This document shows, piece by piece, positions 21,798-32,869 of a DNA stretch of 64,000 bases. Position 1 is the first letter of the stretch; every line of letters begins with the position of its first letter. This DNA comes from Volutella citrinella (Eukaryota; Ascomycota; Sordariomycetes; Hypocreales; Nectriaceae), in contig JAWZSP010000009.1 in NCBI GenBank assembly GCA_034401135.1, forward strand, positions 2,294,001-2,358,000, given 5' to 3'. The notes under the pieces were generated by a model. The model made no database searches, was not told where the DNA came from, and was given only the letters and a program-made list of their open reading frames with translations. The translations under genes and the position numbers were made by a program.

Positions 21798-24047
21798 ATG
21801 CGACTATACTTTGAGGAATCCTGCATTCTTTGCCACCATGCATCCCAAGCGCTACACGAAGAGAATGGCAGAGATGCCAGAAATCCTGGCAAGGCCGCGG
21901 CGGCAGCGATGGGCCTGGGCGACATTTTGATCTGTGAGTCATTGCCTTTAACCCAAGCCCTATCAACGGAACTCGACCTTCCCATACCAACATCCCTTGC
22001 CTTGATCTAGTCAATGATGACGACCGTGAGGAATACTGGAACCTCGATTCTCCTCGACTAAGCGTATTGCACAAACCCAACGGGCAAAGTGGTCCCCTGG
22101 CCGCGCAGCTGTGGAGTCGGTTTATAAGTCAGGTTTCACACGGAGAGCCCACAATCTACCGCGTGCACGCAACGTGCTTCCAGCTTGCCAAAGCAAACAT
22201 GGCTGAGTTTTCGCTCAAACACCTGCCACTCATCGCTCGCTCGACTTGCCCAGCCAAGGGCTGGTCCAATGCGTTTCCCAACTCGACACCCGACTTTGCT
22301 ACCCTCGCGATCACTGCCAACTTTTCTACCGAGACGAGTCTTGGGCTGCTGCTGTCAAAGATCAAGCGCCGGCTTCCGGCCGAGATAGAGTCCAAGATAC
22401 TCCGCAGCACTAGAGGTCTCTTTAGGTGCATGATGAACTGCTTGTTTGTCCTCCACTGGTATCGCAGATTCCTCCAAACATTTTCTGGTTTGGTTCCCCC
22501 ACTCTCCCTTTTGCCTCCCCTTGCTGGCCCCGGCGTGGTGCAGAAACTGGGCGCGTATTTTACGCGTGTACTCGGCCATCAATGCATTGCAAGAGTTGGT
22601 ACAGACCTTGCTATCAGATACGAGCAAGAGATACCCGTCCACAGCGACGGGATAACGGGCCTCAACGTTGCGCTGGGGAGGTACGGAGTTGTTGGAATAC
22701 GAGTCGTCTATGAAAATGACGGCACTTCTCCCTGGCTGCGTGTACAAAGCCGTGAGAAGCTCTTCGTTTCTACGTATGAAGTGTCATCGCTGCAGGATAT
22801 TCAGTTCCACTTTGACGTGAGAATCCATCCGAACTCCCCTGAACGATTCTAACTGCCTGGGCAGGGTTTCAGACTCGGCCTTCCGAGAGTCATTCAAAGA
22901 TCAGGTGCACCCACACCTCGACGCATGAAGATAGAGGACGTCTTCTGGTCTCCGCCAATGCTTCCTTGCCGTCAGCGAAGGCATTTTATGAGCCTGCAGT
23001 CCCACTATACCCTTCTCAACCCTGGGGCCAAGTTTTACCAACATTTCAGTGTTGAGGCTGGGTGCTTGAGATCCTTGACAGTGTTCTGCGGGCGAGTTGA
23101 ATATCTTAGCCCAGTGACTGTCTGGGGCATACAGATCAACGGAGACCCCGAGAAAACTCTGGGCGACACAGGAAACTTTGCCATTACGCACTATTTTTCT
23201 CCGGGCGAGTACATCAAGTCAATTGCAAAGTTGAGCGGCAGGGGTGATAATACATACGGTGGCCCACACTTGATGGTGAGACTGCTGGTACCTCCATCTC
23301 TGTATGGTCCGCTAACAGTTTCTAGGTCCTGACTTCGAAGAACCGCACGTTAAACTACGGTCCTAGCTGGCTGAGCCACTCAAAGGACTTTGAAATGCAG
23401 TTGTATGGCGCAAAAGCTGAGAAAGTGGTTGGCATCTTCTGTGATGGTTGGAGCGCGAACAGCATAGGGGTTACACTGGAAGAAGACGATGGCCCGCAAG
23501 TTCGGCAACGCAAACCACAGTTCCGTCTTCCGGCGTGTAAGATGGACGAGCTGTCCGAAATCTCAACCAATTATCGATTCACAGCTTCCCTGAGTGTAGT
23601 CCGCATTCAGAGACCGCGAAAACTGTACTCACTCATCTTCGCCGCCCGGTGCGTTGGTATGCGCGTGCATCACAAGGATGGCACCATTGAGACGCTGGGC
23701 CAATGGGATCCGGCGGCCGAGGCTTCAGCGGCTCTGATATACGATAGTGATCAGGGTCCATTGAAGTCTCTTGAGTTTGTCTACTCTGGTACTCCTTCCT
23801 CAAAGGAGCGCGTCTTGCAAACAATTCTTGTCAATATCCCAGCCAGCGAGAGGCGCTTGAACTCATTTTTCTGGAGCGACGTCGACAAGGTGAGTAACTG
23901 GGGTCTCTTTGAGGGCGGCGTAACTAATATTGCCAGCAACTCGCATGGTGGTTCACACCTTGCGAAGACCGGATAGATAGGTGGCATGGTCGCAAAAAGG
24001 TATGCGGCATGCGCCAGCGGACCGGACCACTGGCGGAAGTTCGATAA
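21798..24047 (+). CDS. Large F-box-like fungal protein of unknown function
   Basis: Five exons (21798-21933, 22011-22816, 22865-23275, 23326-23889, 23937-24047) join in frame to 675 residues; all introns are 47-77 bp, GT-AG. The N-terminus has FEESCILCHHAS, then a low-complexity Ala/Gly stretch. At about 165 RRLPAEIESKIL resembles the start of an F-box, and the second half has LEFVYSGTPSS and ends QLAWWFTPCEDRIDRWHG. This resembles a group of long fungal F-box-annotated proteins with an uncharacterised C-terminal domain; that identification is from memory and weak. A 42-nt stretch (22426-22467, GTGCAT...CGCAG) could be an extra in-frame intron, which would remove the odd CMMNCLFVLHWY segment after the F-box. 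It ends 119 bp from the convergent regulator. Confidence 0.65.
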
Positions 24048-24166
24048 TTACGATGGCACTATCGCTGCTTGAGCGAGAGTAGCCGGTAGATGAGTAGATC
24101 GATGACTGGGTGATGTACTGCGTGTGAAACGTGGAAAAACAATGCTAGTAGTATATGGAGTAGATC

Positions 24167-25747
24167 CTACACAACAAGCTTCATTTTGTATCTCAAGAGA
24201 ATAGCAGAATAGTCTTTGTACCATTCCTCGATCCAACCTGTTGCATCCAGCATGCGCGTTGTGTAGTAGCTCATTGTAGGGTCAATCGACTTTAGAACAG
24301 CACTCAAGCCCCGAAGTTTGAGGGCGCACTCGTCTATACGGAAATCATCCTGGGTCAGGTATTGTCCGTATGTGTTTGCAGGGTCACTAGCCGCGACCAG
24401 GGCGGAAACCAGTATGAAGAGGGAGTAAACGACAGTAGGTGCAAAGCAAAAGGCAGGAAGGCTGAGGATTAGGTGGGGATCCATCTCTGCTGCGGTGTTA
24501 ATAACGGCATGACAGTGCTGAACAATGGACGTGAGGGCTATTTGGAGGGGAGGGATGACATTGGCGGGCATGGGGAAGTCCTTGACAGCGATGCGTCCTG
24601 GGATAAACGGCGCTGCAAACGATGACTTGTTTGTAGGGGTGTGCAGGATAACCTCGCAGATGTAGACCATGGCCATATGCTTCCATACCTGTAGCATCTT
24701 TGCTGATTCCAGGCCGGGAGGAATCTGGGCTGCCCAAGCATCGACGCGCTGCTTCAGGGCTTGGCAAGTGGTATGCGTGCCAGAGTCGTTGCCATCAACA
24801 AATTCAGTGACTTGGCAGAGACGCAGGTCACGGGCGATGTCTTGGATCAACCGGATGATGCGGACGAGTTGGCAAAACAAGACGTCGGATGGCTCCCTCG
24901 TGGCTTCGAGATGCAAGAGGCACTCTTGGTGATGGCCATCCCACGGCACTGCGATGGGCCGCCGCGTACTGATTGAAGACGCAGAGAGAGCCACAAAACA
25001 GGCAAGCCATGTGCGACGGGCCTCTACCGATGCTGGGTCTTCGAGTTTGCAGAAATAGGCTACTGGAGATGGTTGCAGGGAGACACCAGCTATGCCAATG
25101 TCGATGGCCATGTCAGCGGCCAACTGGACGAGTTGGTAACAACTCCCCTGCTGTCCCATGCGCGTAGTCTTGTTCCAAAAGGCGGCAACGAGCAGCGCCT
25201 GCACGAGCTCCAGGGATCTCCGTCCCCTGCCAATCACCTCGTCGCCAAGGATATGCGCTGTCCCCTGGACAAGCTCGTCGTGTACGTCTAGTTCCGTGCC
25301 CTGCATCTCATGGGTGGTGGAGTAGGCGATGACGGAGAGCAGGAGAATTGGGGACTTGGCACGCACGAGGTCTAGAACCATGGGCAGGCGAATTGTGGGC
25401 CATGCGGCACTTGTTTGTTGTGAAAATCGGTGGAGAAGCTCCTGTTGCTTGCGTCGGGGGACCCGGGCGTCGAGGAACGACAACACGGCGCGGTCATGGT
25501 CCTCGAGCAAGTCACCAGGCGACTCACACAAAGGTTCCCCGCTGTGTCGGGCCTCTAGCTCGGACTCTAGTTCGCCGATCCTGGCCTCCAGCTCCTGGAT
25601 GCGATTTCGCTGAAGACGCGGGGCTGCTGTCACACACTCGATATTATTGCGGACGCACCGCTCGCACGCTGCGCCGTCTGATGTGCTTATGTCACACTTG
25701 ATCTTGAGACGCTGGCAGCCCTCGCAGGCGCGATATCGCTTGCCCAT
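24167..25747 (-). CDS. Zn2Cys6 transcription factor, Leu3-like
   Basis: One exon, 526 residues. The binuclear zinc cluster lies at the extreme N-terminus: RACEGCQRLKIKCDIS, then CERCVRNNIECV (six Cys in the canonical spacing). It is followed by a basic linker and a coiled coil with heptads (RIQELEARIGELESELEA, about 49-67) for dimerisation. The rest is the regulatory domain (fungal_trans/MHR-like): LSASSISTRRPIAVPWDG is the conserved PRPI-type segment, and the later helices are typical of Leu3-like or acu-15-like regulators. It is nuclear and DNA-binding. It is divergent from the FAS1 gene across an 838-bp shared region, which makes FAS1 a candidate target by position only. Confidence 0.93.
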   Translation of the reverse strand: MGKRYRACEGCQRLKIKCDISTSDGAACERCVRNNIECVTAAPRLQRNRIQELEARIGELESELEARHSGEPLCESPGDLLEDHDRAVLSFLDARVPRRKQQELLHRFSQQTSAAWPTIRLPMVLDLVRAKSPILLLSVIAYSTTHEMQGTELDVHDELVQGTAHILGDEVIGRGRRSLELVQALLVAAFWNKTTRMGQQGSCYQLVQLAADMAIDIGIAGVSLQPSPVAYFCKLEDPASVEARRTWLACFVALSASSISTRRPIAVPWDGHHQECLLHLEATREPSDVLFCQLVRIIRLIQDIARDLRLCQVTEFVDGNDSGTHTTCQALKQRVDAWAAQIPPGLESAKMLQVWKHMAMVYICEVILHTPTNKSSFAAPFIPGRIAVKDFPMPANVIPPLQIALTSIVQHCHAVINTAAEMDPHLILSLPAFCFAPTVVYSLFILVSALVAASDPANTYGQYLTQDDFRIDECALKLRGLSAVLKSIDPTMSYYTTRMLDATGWIEEWYKDYSAILLRYKMKLVV

Positions 25748-26585
25748 GTCGTGCTATGCTGCAAGCCTCCGATGGTGAGTGCTGAGCCGGGGTCGGGTCG
25801 ATCGGGGCAGCTTGGCGGCGTGGCGTTCACTTGGCAACGCGTCCGAGGCCGAGTCACAAGATTTGTGTGCCAATGCGGTCTTGGCTGGGTATCCCGGCTT
25901 CGGGTGCAGGCAACAGTCGAGGATTTAATGGAACTTGTTACTGTGTCGCTCTGGTTCAACAAAGAGGCGCAGTTAGGTAGACAGTATCACGCGTCAGCAA
26001 ATAAGGCTGTGGAGTGTCTCGGCCGAGGCCACGCGATGAGTCTAGTCTTAAAAACTGGGCCCGGGGTATCCTACTGATAAAATGCAACGCTGTCAACCAA
26101 GTGTGTATTCTCCCGCCATTCCTGGGGCCACCAGAAGACCGGGGGATTGACCGCAAGAGAGGCACAGGGTTGCTTTCAGGACATGGTGACGACATGATTC
26201 CCTTGCCGAGATGTGGAGTCGGCGAATTTTGGCCGTCCCCGCATTGGAGGAGGCTTGGCGATTGGCCGTGGGTTGAGACTGCATGTCTGGGCAGAGGCTG
26301 TGTATGGTCGAGTTGTGATTCCCTCCGCCAGCTGGAGCAACGGGATCGGGCGAGACGGCATCATCGATGAAATTTGACGATCGTGAAGAAATAGCTCGCC
26401 GTCATCGCTCCTGTCATGCCGCGTTGTGCTGAAGCCATCGTGAGCAGCTTGTGTCTCAGTCCAGCATATAAAGCCGCGCGAAAACCCATCAACATGAAAG
26501 ATCATACAATCCAGCATCACAAGCATCACTGTCCAGCACTTAATAACCTCTCCTTGGCTATCATCATCGATTCAGCAGCTTCATC
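25748..26585. other. Divergent intergenic region, Leu3-like regulator / FAS1 gene
   Basis: 838 bp, no gene. Frames open on both strands lack motifs. The right end contains the FAS1 core promoter (TATA box at 26467). Confidence 0.5.
26467..26473 (+). promoter_or_regulatory. TATA box for the FAS1 gene
   Basis: TATAAAG lies 119 bp upstream of the ATG at 26586, followed by a C/A-rich leader with TCATCATC repeats. A good core-promoter candidate. Confidence 0.5.
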
Positions 26586-27970
26586 ATGAAGTTCTCAGTT
26601 TGGTCCCATGTGTTGATGGCCGGCACCTGTCTGGCCCAGGGCGACATTGCCAAGCTCCTCGCCTCCCAGTCCGACCTCAGCACGCTGCTCGAGCTTGTCG
26701 GTCTTGTGGATGGTCTCGCCGACACACTAGCTGCGGCCTCCAATATCACCATAATTGCGCCAACAAATGAAGCCTTTGCAAAGGTCCCGCGCAACATCCC
26801 GGAAGGCGAGGCCATCGAGCGTCGCAACGACACCGTTGCCATCGGAGCTCTCCTTGCCAACCATGTGTTCAAGGGAGTATACCCGGCCAGCGCTGCAACC
26901 GATGTCCCCCTGTTTGTCCAATCGTTGCTCAATGATTCATACACCAATGATCAGCAGCCCTTCTCCAACTTTACCGGCGGCGCGTACAATGGAATCGTCA
27001 AGAATGGCGACAACGTTTGCATCCTGTCTGGAGAACAGACCATCTCAACCGTCACTGAAGCTGTTCGTATCTTCCACCAACTACACTTACCCCCAGAGAG
27101 CTAACTTGGCCATAGGACATCAAACTGGGAGACGGCATCACAATCCACAAGGTCGACACCGTACTCGCTTTTGGCGCTCCGCTCCAGCTCTTCACCTACC
27201 GGGCTGGATACCGCGCCCTGAATGCTGCAATCGAGGCCGCTGACCTGGGCATCAACTTTGGAGAGTCTGAACCTGGTGACCAGAGTGTGAACATCTCCGA
27301 CTTCACCATTTTCGTTCCCACCGATGAGGCCTTCGAGTCCATTGGGTCTGTCGTTGCGTCGGCGGATAAGGAGACGCTCCAACAGGTGCTGAGCTACCAC
27401 GTCATCCCAAACAATGTCATCTTCTCACCGTCCTTGGGCAATGTTACCATCCCATCGCTCCAGGGCGCCAACTTGACGTTTACTGTCTTGCCAGACGGTT
27501 CAGCTTGGGTGAACAATGCCAGAATCATCTTTCCCAACACCATTCTATTTAATGGCGTCGCCCATGTCATTGACAGGTTAGTTAACGGCACCAAGTGACA
27601 CGGCATTAACTAACCGTCTGTATTTAGCGTTCTGAGCCCCGGAGAGTTTGACCGAGACTCTCTCGAGCCCTCAGCGCCTGCGTCCGAGCGACTTGCATTC
27701 CCGCAGGCCTCATCGGTCTTGAGCCTCCCATTGCCGACCGTTTCCTTCGCCACCGACGTGCAAGCGTACACAACCACACCGGAGCTGCTCAAGACTGTTG
27801 CTGCGATTGCTACCGAATCCGCTGATGAAACTGCTACCACTACCGCTACTACTACTTCTACATCGACCAGGGAGCCAGCGGCCACTGTCACGGGCGCGGC
27901 TGGTCGACAATTGCCTTCGATGCTATTGGTCTTGTTTGTCGCGGCGATTGCTGGTTTCGCTACACTGTAG
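26586..27970 (+). CDS. GPI-anchored protein with two fasciclin (FAS1) domains
   Basis: Three exons (26586-27062, 27116-27576, 27628-27970) give 426 residues. A signal peptide (MKFSVWSHVLMAGTCLAQG) leads into FAS1 domain 1 (ITIIAPTNEAFAKVP, LLANHVFKGVYP) and FAS1 domain 2 (FTIFVPTDEAFESIG, QVLSYHVIPNNVIF, VAHVIDSVL). A Thr/Ser-rich stalk follows, and then a C-terminal hydrophobic tail (LLVLFVAAIAGFATL) preceded by small residues, the pattern of a GPI signal. FAS1 proteins mediate adhesion at the cell surface. Several NxS/T sites are present. The first intron uses an unusual donor, GTTCGT, but its frame and the joined sequence (TEA-DIKLGDG) are convincing. Confidence 0.92.
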
Positions 27971-28425
27971 ATCTCATATTGACAATAGCTGGTGGTCCGT
28001 AGTGAGCTAGATGTTTTGGTCAATAATATACTATCGATGCATTTAAAATCTGGCTGCAACAGCCAATCTTCCTCCTTCCTTCACTGCAGTAAGCGAATGC
28101 CAAGCCCGTTGATGGCGACAAAATTACAATTGCCCAATTCGTCCAACACGTGGGAAAAGTCACGAGTATGAGCAGGCTGCCTGACTGTCCGGCAGCCTCA
28201 CTGTCCGACAGCCTTGCATGGTTGGGCTGAAAGCATGCTGCGTAATATTGTGGCTGTACATTGGTTGGCTCCTGTTCTTCAGCCGGCCTTGCCCCTCACC
28301 GAATTTTGCACCATCATCCTCCATCGCAACCTGACCACAGCTCGTCAAGCCACTAAACCAGGAACAACGCAAGCGAACATCGATAGCTAGTCGACTCAAG
28401 TCTCTAACGACCCGACCGCACGATC
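27971..28425. other. Intergenic region between FAS1 and NACHT genes
   Basis: 455 bp between tandem genes. It contains a short imperfect tandem repeat near 28182-28213 (GACTGTCCGGCAGCC twice with two changes). No other feature seen. Confidence 0.45.
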
Positions 28426-31400
28426 ATGGCCGAAGGTCTCGGCGCCGCAGCCGCCGCAGCCCAGTTCGTTGTTCTGGCAGGCAAAATCATCAAACTGGGC
28501 ATCGACATCTACGATCAGTACAAAAGCGCACCAGAGCGGATTCCGAGATGGGTTGATGAGATCAAGGAGCTACAGACGATCGTTTCCGACATCGAAGCCA
28601 GCCCCCATGTTGCCAATGAGCATATAACTGCTGCCCTCGAAAGCAGCGTGTTGATCAGCGAGAAACTCTACCAAGCCTTCGATAAGATCTATACTCGAGC
28701 CGATTCAACTAGTCAGCGGGCTTGGGGGGCTGTCGTTGGAAAGGCGAAAGAGAAGGAGATTACCTACCTCTTTGGCGAGTTGGAAAGGATCAAATCCAAA
28801 ATCGGCCTTCAACTGGACGTTGAGCAACTGTGAGTTGAAGCCAACTGGTTTTGTTCAAGCTTCAAGACTAACGCATGTACGGTTTTAAGGCGAAAGCAAG
28901 GCCAGATGCACTCGGATGTGTGTGACATACAGTCAGATGTGCGTGATCTACGCATTGGCATGACTGAGATCAAAGCAATGCACACCTGTAGCAACGAAGA
29001 GGACAAATGCATGCGCGCCCTCTTCGTAACAAATCCGAAACAAGATCGAGAAGTTCTCATCGACGCAAAAGGTGAGATCTGTGACGGGACTTGCGAGTGG
29101 ATTCTGTCAACAGACGAGTATAAAAACTGGGACAAGGCGCCGCCACATCTCCTCTGGATATCGGCGCCGCCTGGCATGGGCAAGACGTTCATGGCCATCT
29201 ATCTATCTCGCCATCTCCAGAGTCTATCTCGTGATCAGCAAGATACCAAGGTCATCTACTTCTTCTGCGACAACAAAGACAAGGCCAGGAATACGGCGAC
29301 CAACATTCTTCGAGGCCTAATGACGCAGCTGGTTGAACATCAGAGCGAGCTCGTGTCCGTCCTGATGCCTCAGTGGAAGATACAAAGTGATCGACTATTC
29401 GCGGAATCGTCATTTCATACCCTTTGGGAATTGTTCGAGCAAATGACAGCCCAGCTGAAAGCAGCCACCTTGTATTGTCTTATCGATGCTCTGGACGAGT
29501 GCGACGATACTCTTTGGAGTCTATTACGCAAACTGGGTAACCAAGGGTCAGGTGCAAAGATGAGGCTTATTTGTCTCAGTCGGAGGTATCCGGAACGGAT
29601 CCCAGAGTCACTTGAATCCTTTACCAAGGTCGAGTTGGATATGGTGGCGGCGGGAAAGGCCGATGTTCAGCGCTTCATCTCGCAAAGGGTACACGAGCTA
29701 TCGAGGAAGAAAAACCTGACGCCTGAACTTCATGACCACATTGAGCAAGTGTTTCAGGAAAAGTCACAAAACACCTTCTTATGGGTCAGCTTCATGGCCC
29801 AAGATCTCGAGAAGAAGACAGTTGCTGGCATCGAGGATGCTCTTGAGCAGCTCCCACCAGGGCTGCCCGCGGTCTACGACAGAATTCTTCAGGGCATCAG
29901 CGGCGAAGAGAAGATGAAGAAGATGGTCGAAGACATGCTTGGCTGGATCCTCGCCGCAGAACGTCCCCTGCGGATACCCGAGTTATGCGAAGCCGCAGCA
30001 TTGCCAGCCACGAAGCATGTTAGCCGCGAGGACTTGTGTATGAGTCTGATCAATGCATGTGGGCACCTGCTCCAAACAAGTCGTGGTAAAGGTTTGCCAT
30101 TCGATCCTGACCTCACACCTGAAATAAGCGGTTTTTCAATGGAGTGGTTTGTGGAGGTGACGTTTCTTCATCAGAGCGCCAAGGATTATCTCGTTGCAGG
30201 CGAGTATCCTTTGCCGATTAACCAGCTCCACGAATCCATCTCACTTCAGCTCATTGCGTCAATCCCGGACCCTGGCTCGCTAAGGAGGCCCCTTTCTTAT
30301 ATCGACTGGATGAGCGAGCTGGTAAGATTGCCGCTTTTGCTCTATACGCGACAACACTGGCCGTCGTATTTCTCGAGGTTAGATGCGGAGGCGGTGTCGC
30401 GGGTGGTCGCCAGAAGACAAGACTTCTTCCAGCAGGATTCAAATCAGCGAAATTTTTTCTTCGGCAATTCGCTTTTGATGGAGTATCTATTTCTATCGCG
30501 AAAGACAAGTCCACCACCTGTTCTGCACATGGCATCCATTTTAGGGTTGGAGAATCTGGTGCGATGGTGCCTCGAGGACCAGCAGAAAGAACAACAAGGA
30601 CGACCCAAAGAGCATCAAGAAAGAGGAATTGGACTACGAATCAAGAAGATGAAAAGAATACTAAAGAATCAGAAAACTTTTGATGCTGTCGACGGATCAA
30701 CATCCAAGAGCAATGGCGACCTGGAGCTCAAGTGGGGACCAGACTGCAGGACGGCGCTACACTATGCTTGCGAGGGTGGCCATGACGGTGTCGTCTGCCT
30801 CCTCCTTGACGCCGGTGCAGATCCCGCAGTTCACAGTGAGTGGCGTTTTGAAATCCCATTCGAGATTGCTCTGAAGAACTGTCGCCAAGCCACGTGGCGA
30901 ACAATGGCAGGCATCAAGTCTGTTCAGCAGTGGCTCCAGCGTCAGGCGCAAAAAAGAACCAGCAATGTTCTTGCATACGCTGCATCAACAGGAAACACTT
31001 CAGTCTGCCGCTTTTTAATTGGGGAATGCAACTGGGATGTCAATTACGGGACGCCCGACAGCCCAATTGTCAAAGCTCTGACTGGTGGACACATCGACCT
31101 CGCCCGTATTTTGCATTCCGATTACCACGCTCGTATCGACAACCACTGGGACTTGCTGTTCGCCACAGCGAACGGAAGGTCCTTGCTTGAAGACATGGAC
31201 GCAATCCCACTCCTACGTGAGTGGGGGGTTGATATGAATGCAACTAATGATGAGGGCTGTACTGTCTTGTGCGCCCTCCTGTGGGATGGATTTTATCCAC
31301 TTCGCATGGGTCGCGGGGAGAGTGGAATAGGCCTGGTCTCACTCTCAAACCGCTTGAACGCCTTGATCCGGGCCGGTGTCGACCCTGGTAAGCCGAATCT

Positions 31401-31875
31401 CCGAGGCAGGCTGTTTTTGCACTGCGCTGCCGCTCGTCCTTGGATCCTAGAGCTGTTGGCCATGCATCCCGAGACCCTACAGCTGATGCTGTGTGATGGC
31501 CGAATCGACATTAACGCGCCCGACGAAAACGGCCAGAGTTTTCTGCAACTCCTTGCAGTGATAGAGTTTGACCCTTGGGATCCTCCCACCGACTTCGAGT
31601 TGTCGCCTGTTGTCAGCCTCTTCTTGAAGTCGGGCGCCAACCCGTATCTTGAGGACAACAAAGGACAAACTTGCGTTGATTTAGTCCGGCAACGAATTGC
31701 CAGCATCTCAGACAGTGCGCCATTTTTCGAGGATGCCGAAGGCCCAGATTTGTCAATTCTGCAGGGGATGCTACTGGAGCTGGAGGGACAAGCAGACCCC
31801 TTGTCGCAAGCCGAGGCTCACAAGAAACCTGAAGCTTCCATTAGCGACCCAAAAGGCCGAGTTCTCACAACTTGA
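28426..31875 (+). CDS. NACHT-type STAND protein with ankyrin repeats (fungal NLR-like)
   Basis: Two exons (28426-28829, 28890-31875) give 1129 residues. The N-terminal about 130 residues (AEGLGAAAAAAQFVVLAGK onward) form the all-helical domain typical of fungal STAND proteins (SesA-like; assignment tentative). The NACHT NTPase follows: Walker A APPGMGKT at about 227-234, Walker B LIDALDE around 332-338, then RLICLSRRYPERI (sensor) and a helical arm containing HQSAKDYL. Ankyrin repeats occupy about 750 to 1080: TALHYACEGGHDGVVCLLL, DAGADPAVH, LAYAASTGNTSVCRFLI and related units. Such proteins act in cytosolic non-self recognition and heterokaryon incompatibility. The Walker motifs look functional and no break is seen. 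The partner effector domain is not obvious among the neighbours. Confidence 0.92.
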
Positions 31876-32869
31876 AGCTGCGAAACCATCTGAATTCAGC
31901 TGTACTATCCTCGCACTTGACTGCGTGACCAGCTGGCGACACATAGCCAATATTCCCGGCTACGATCTGCGTAGCCAGGTGCGGTGATTGGAGAGGACGA
32001 ACTTCTTTTGGGGGTCAATGCAATGGCAAATATATCTGATCTATCGAGCCAAAGTTTTCTTTGACAACTCAACCCAAGGCTCGGGCTCACAGTGCCACCG
32101 GTTGTAATTTCTGGTCAGGGGTACACGGGCAATTCCTCTCTGACGTGCATTGACGTCCAGAGAGGTCAAAGTTTGACCACGGCACATGCACATCCGGGGT
32201 GCGAAGCGATAGCGAAACCGAGACCGAGATAAACGCTCCCAATCCAACACTAGCGTGCAACTCGAAAGTAGGTGTAGTACATAATATTTCTTACCCAAGC
32301 CCGTTAAAGCCGCCCCTGGTTATGACGTACCAAAAGGAGCTGCGGTGATGGGGAATGTGCCGAAACCCCGACTGGCCCTGCAATTAGTGCCGGCATATCG
32401 ACATGACGTGCATTCGGCAGCCCATAATAGCTTGCTTGCTTGTTGGAAGCAGCATTCCCATTACCCTGCCCCACAGTGGCTGGCCACGGGCTCAGCCTTG
32501 TGTTACGCAATATTACATTACAATCGTCATGCGCCGGCCTGTCCTTGGAGCCCATTACGACGAGTGCGAGGCGGAGTCGCAAGAGGACTTAAAATATACA
32601 GTAGCCGATACCGATAGCGACACTACAGCGCATGGAGGCGAACGGTGCTGAAACCCGGCCTGGGCGAATTGGCAGTCCTTGCTAGACTATGTTTAGCTCG
32701 GAGATTGGTCGTCGTGGCAAGGCTGAAGGCTGAAGGCTTTTTTCGATCTCCATCGCTCGCTGTATATAAACAATATCTCACCCGCACTGCTCTTCTTGCA
32801 AACACCCATCATCAGATCTCCATCCTATTCCATCACCATTCCTCTTTTCCTTTTCGCCCGTGAGACGCA
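31876..32869. other. Intergenic region
   Basis: About 1 kb between tandem genes. No gene supported. The right part is the promoter of the BBE-like gene, with a TATA box and a pyrimidine-rich leader. Confidence 0.5.
32763..32770 (+). promoter_or_regulatory. TATA box for the BBE-like oxidase gene
   Basis: TATATAAA lies 107 bp before the ATG at 32870, followed by a CT-rich leader. A typical strong fungal core promoter. Confidence 0.5.
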
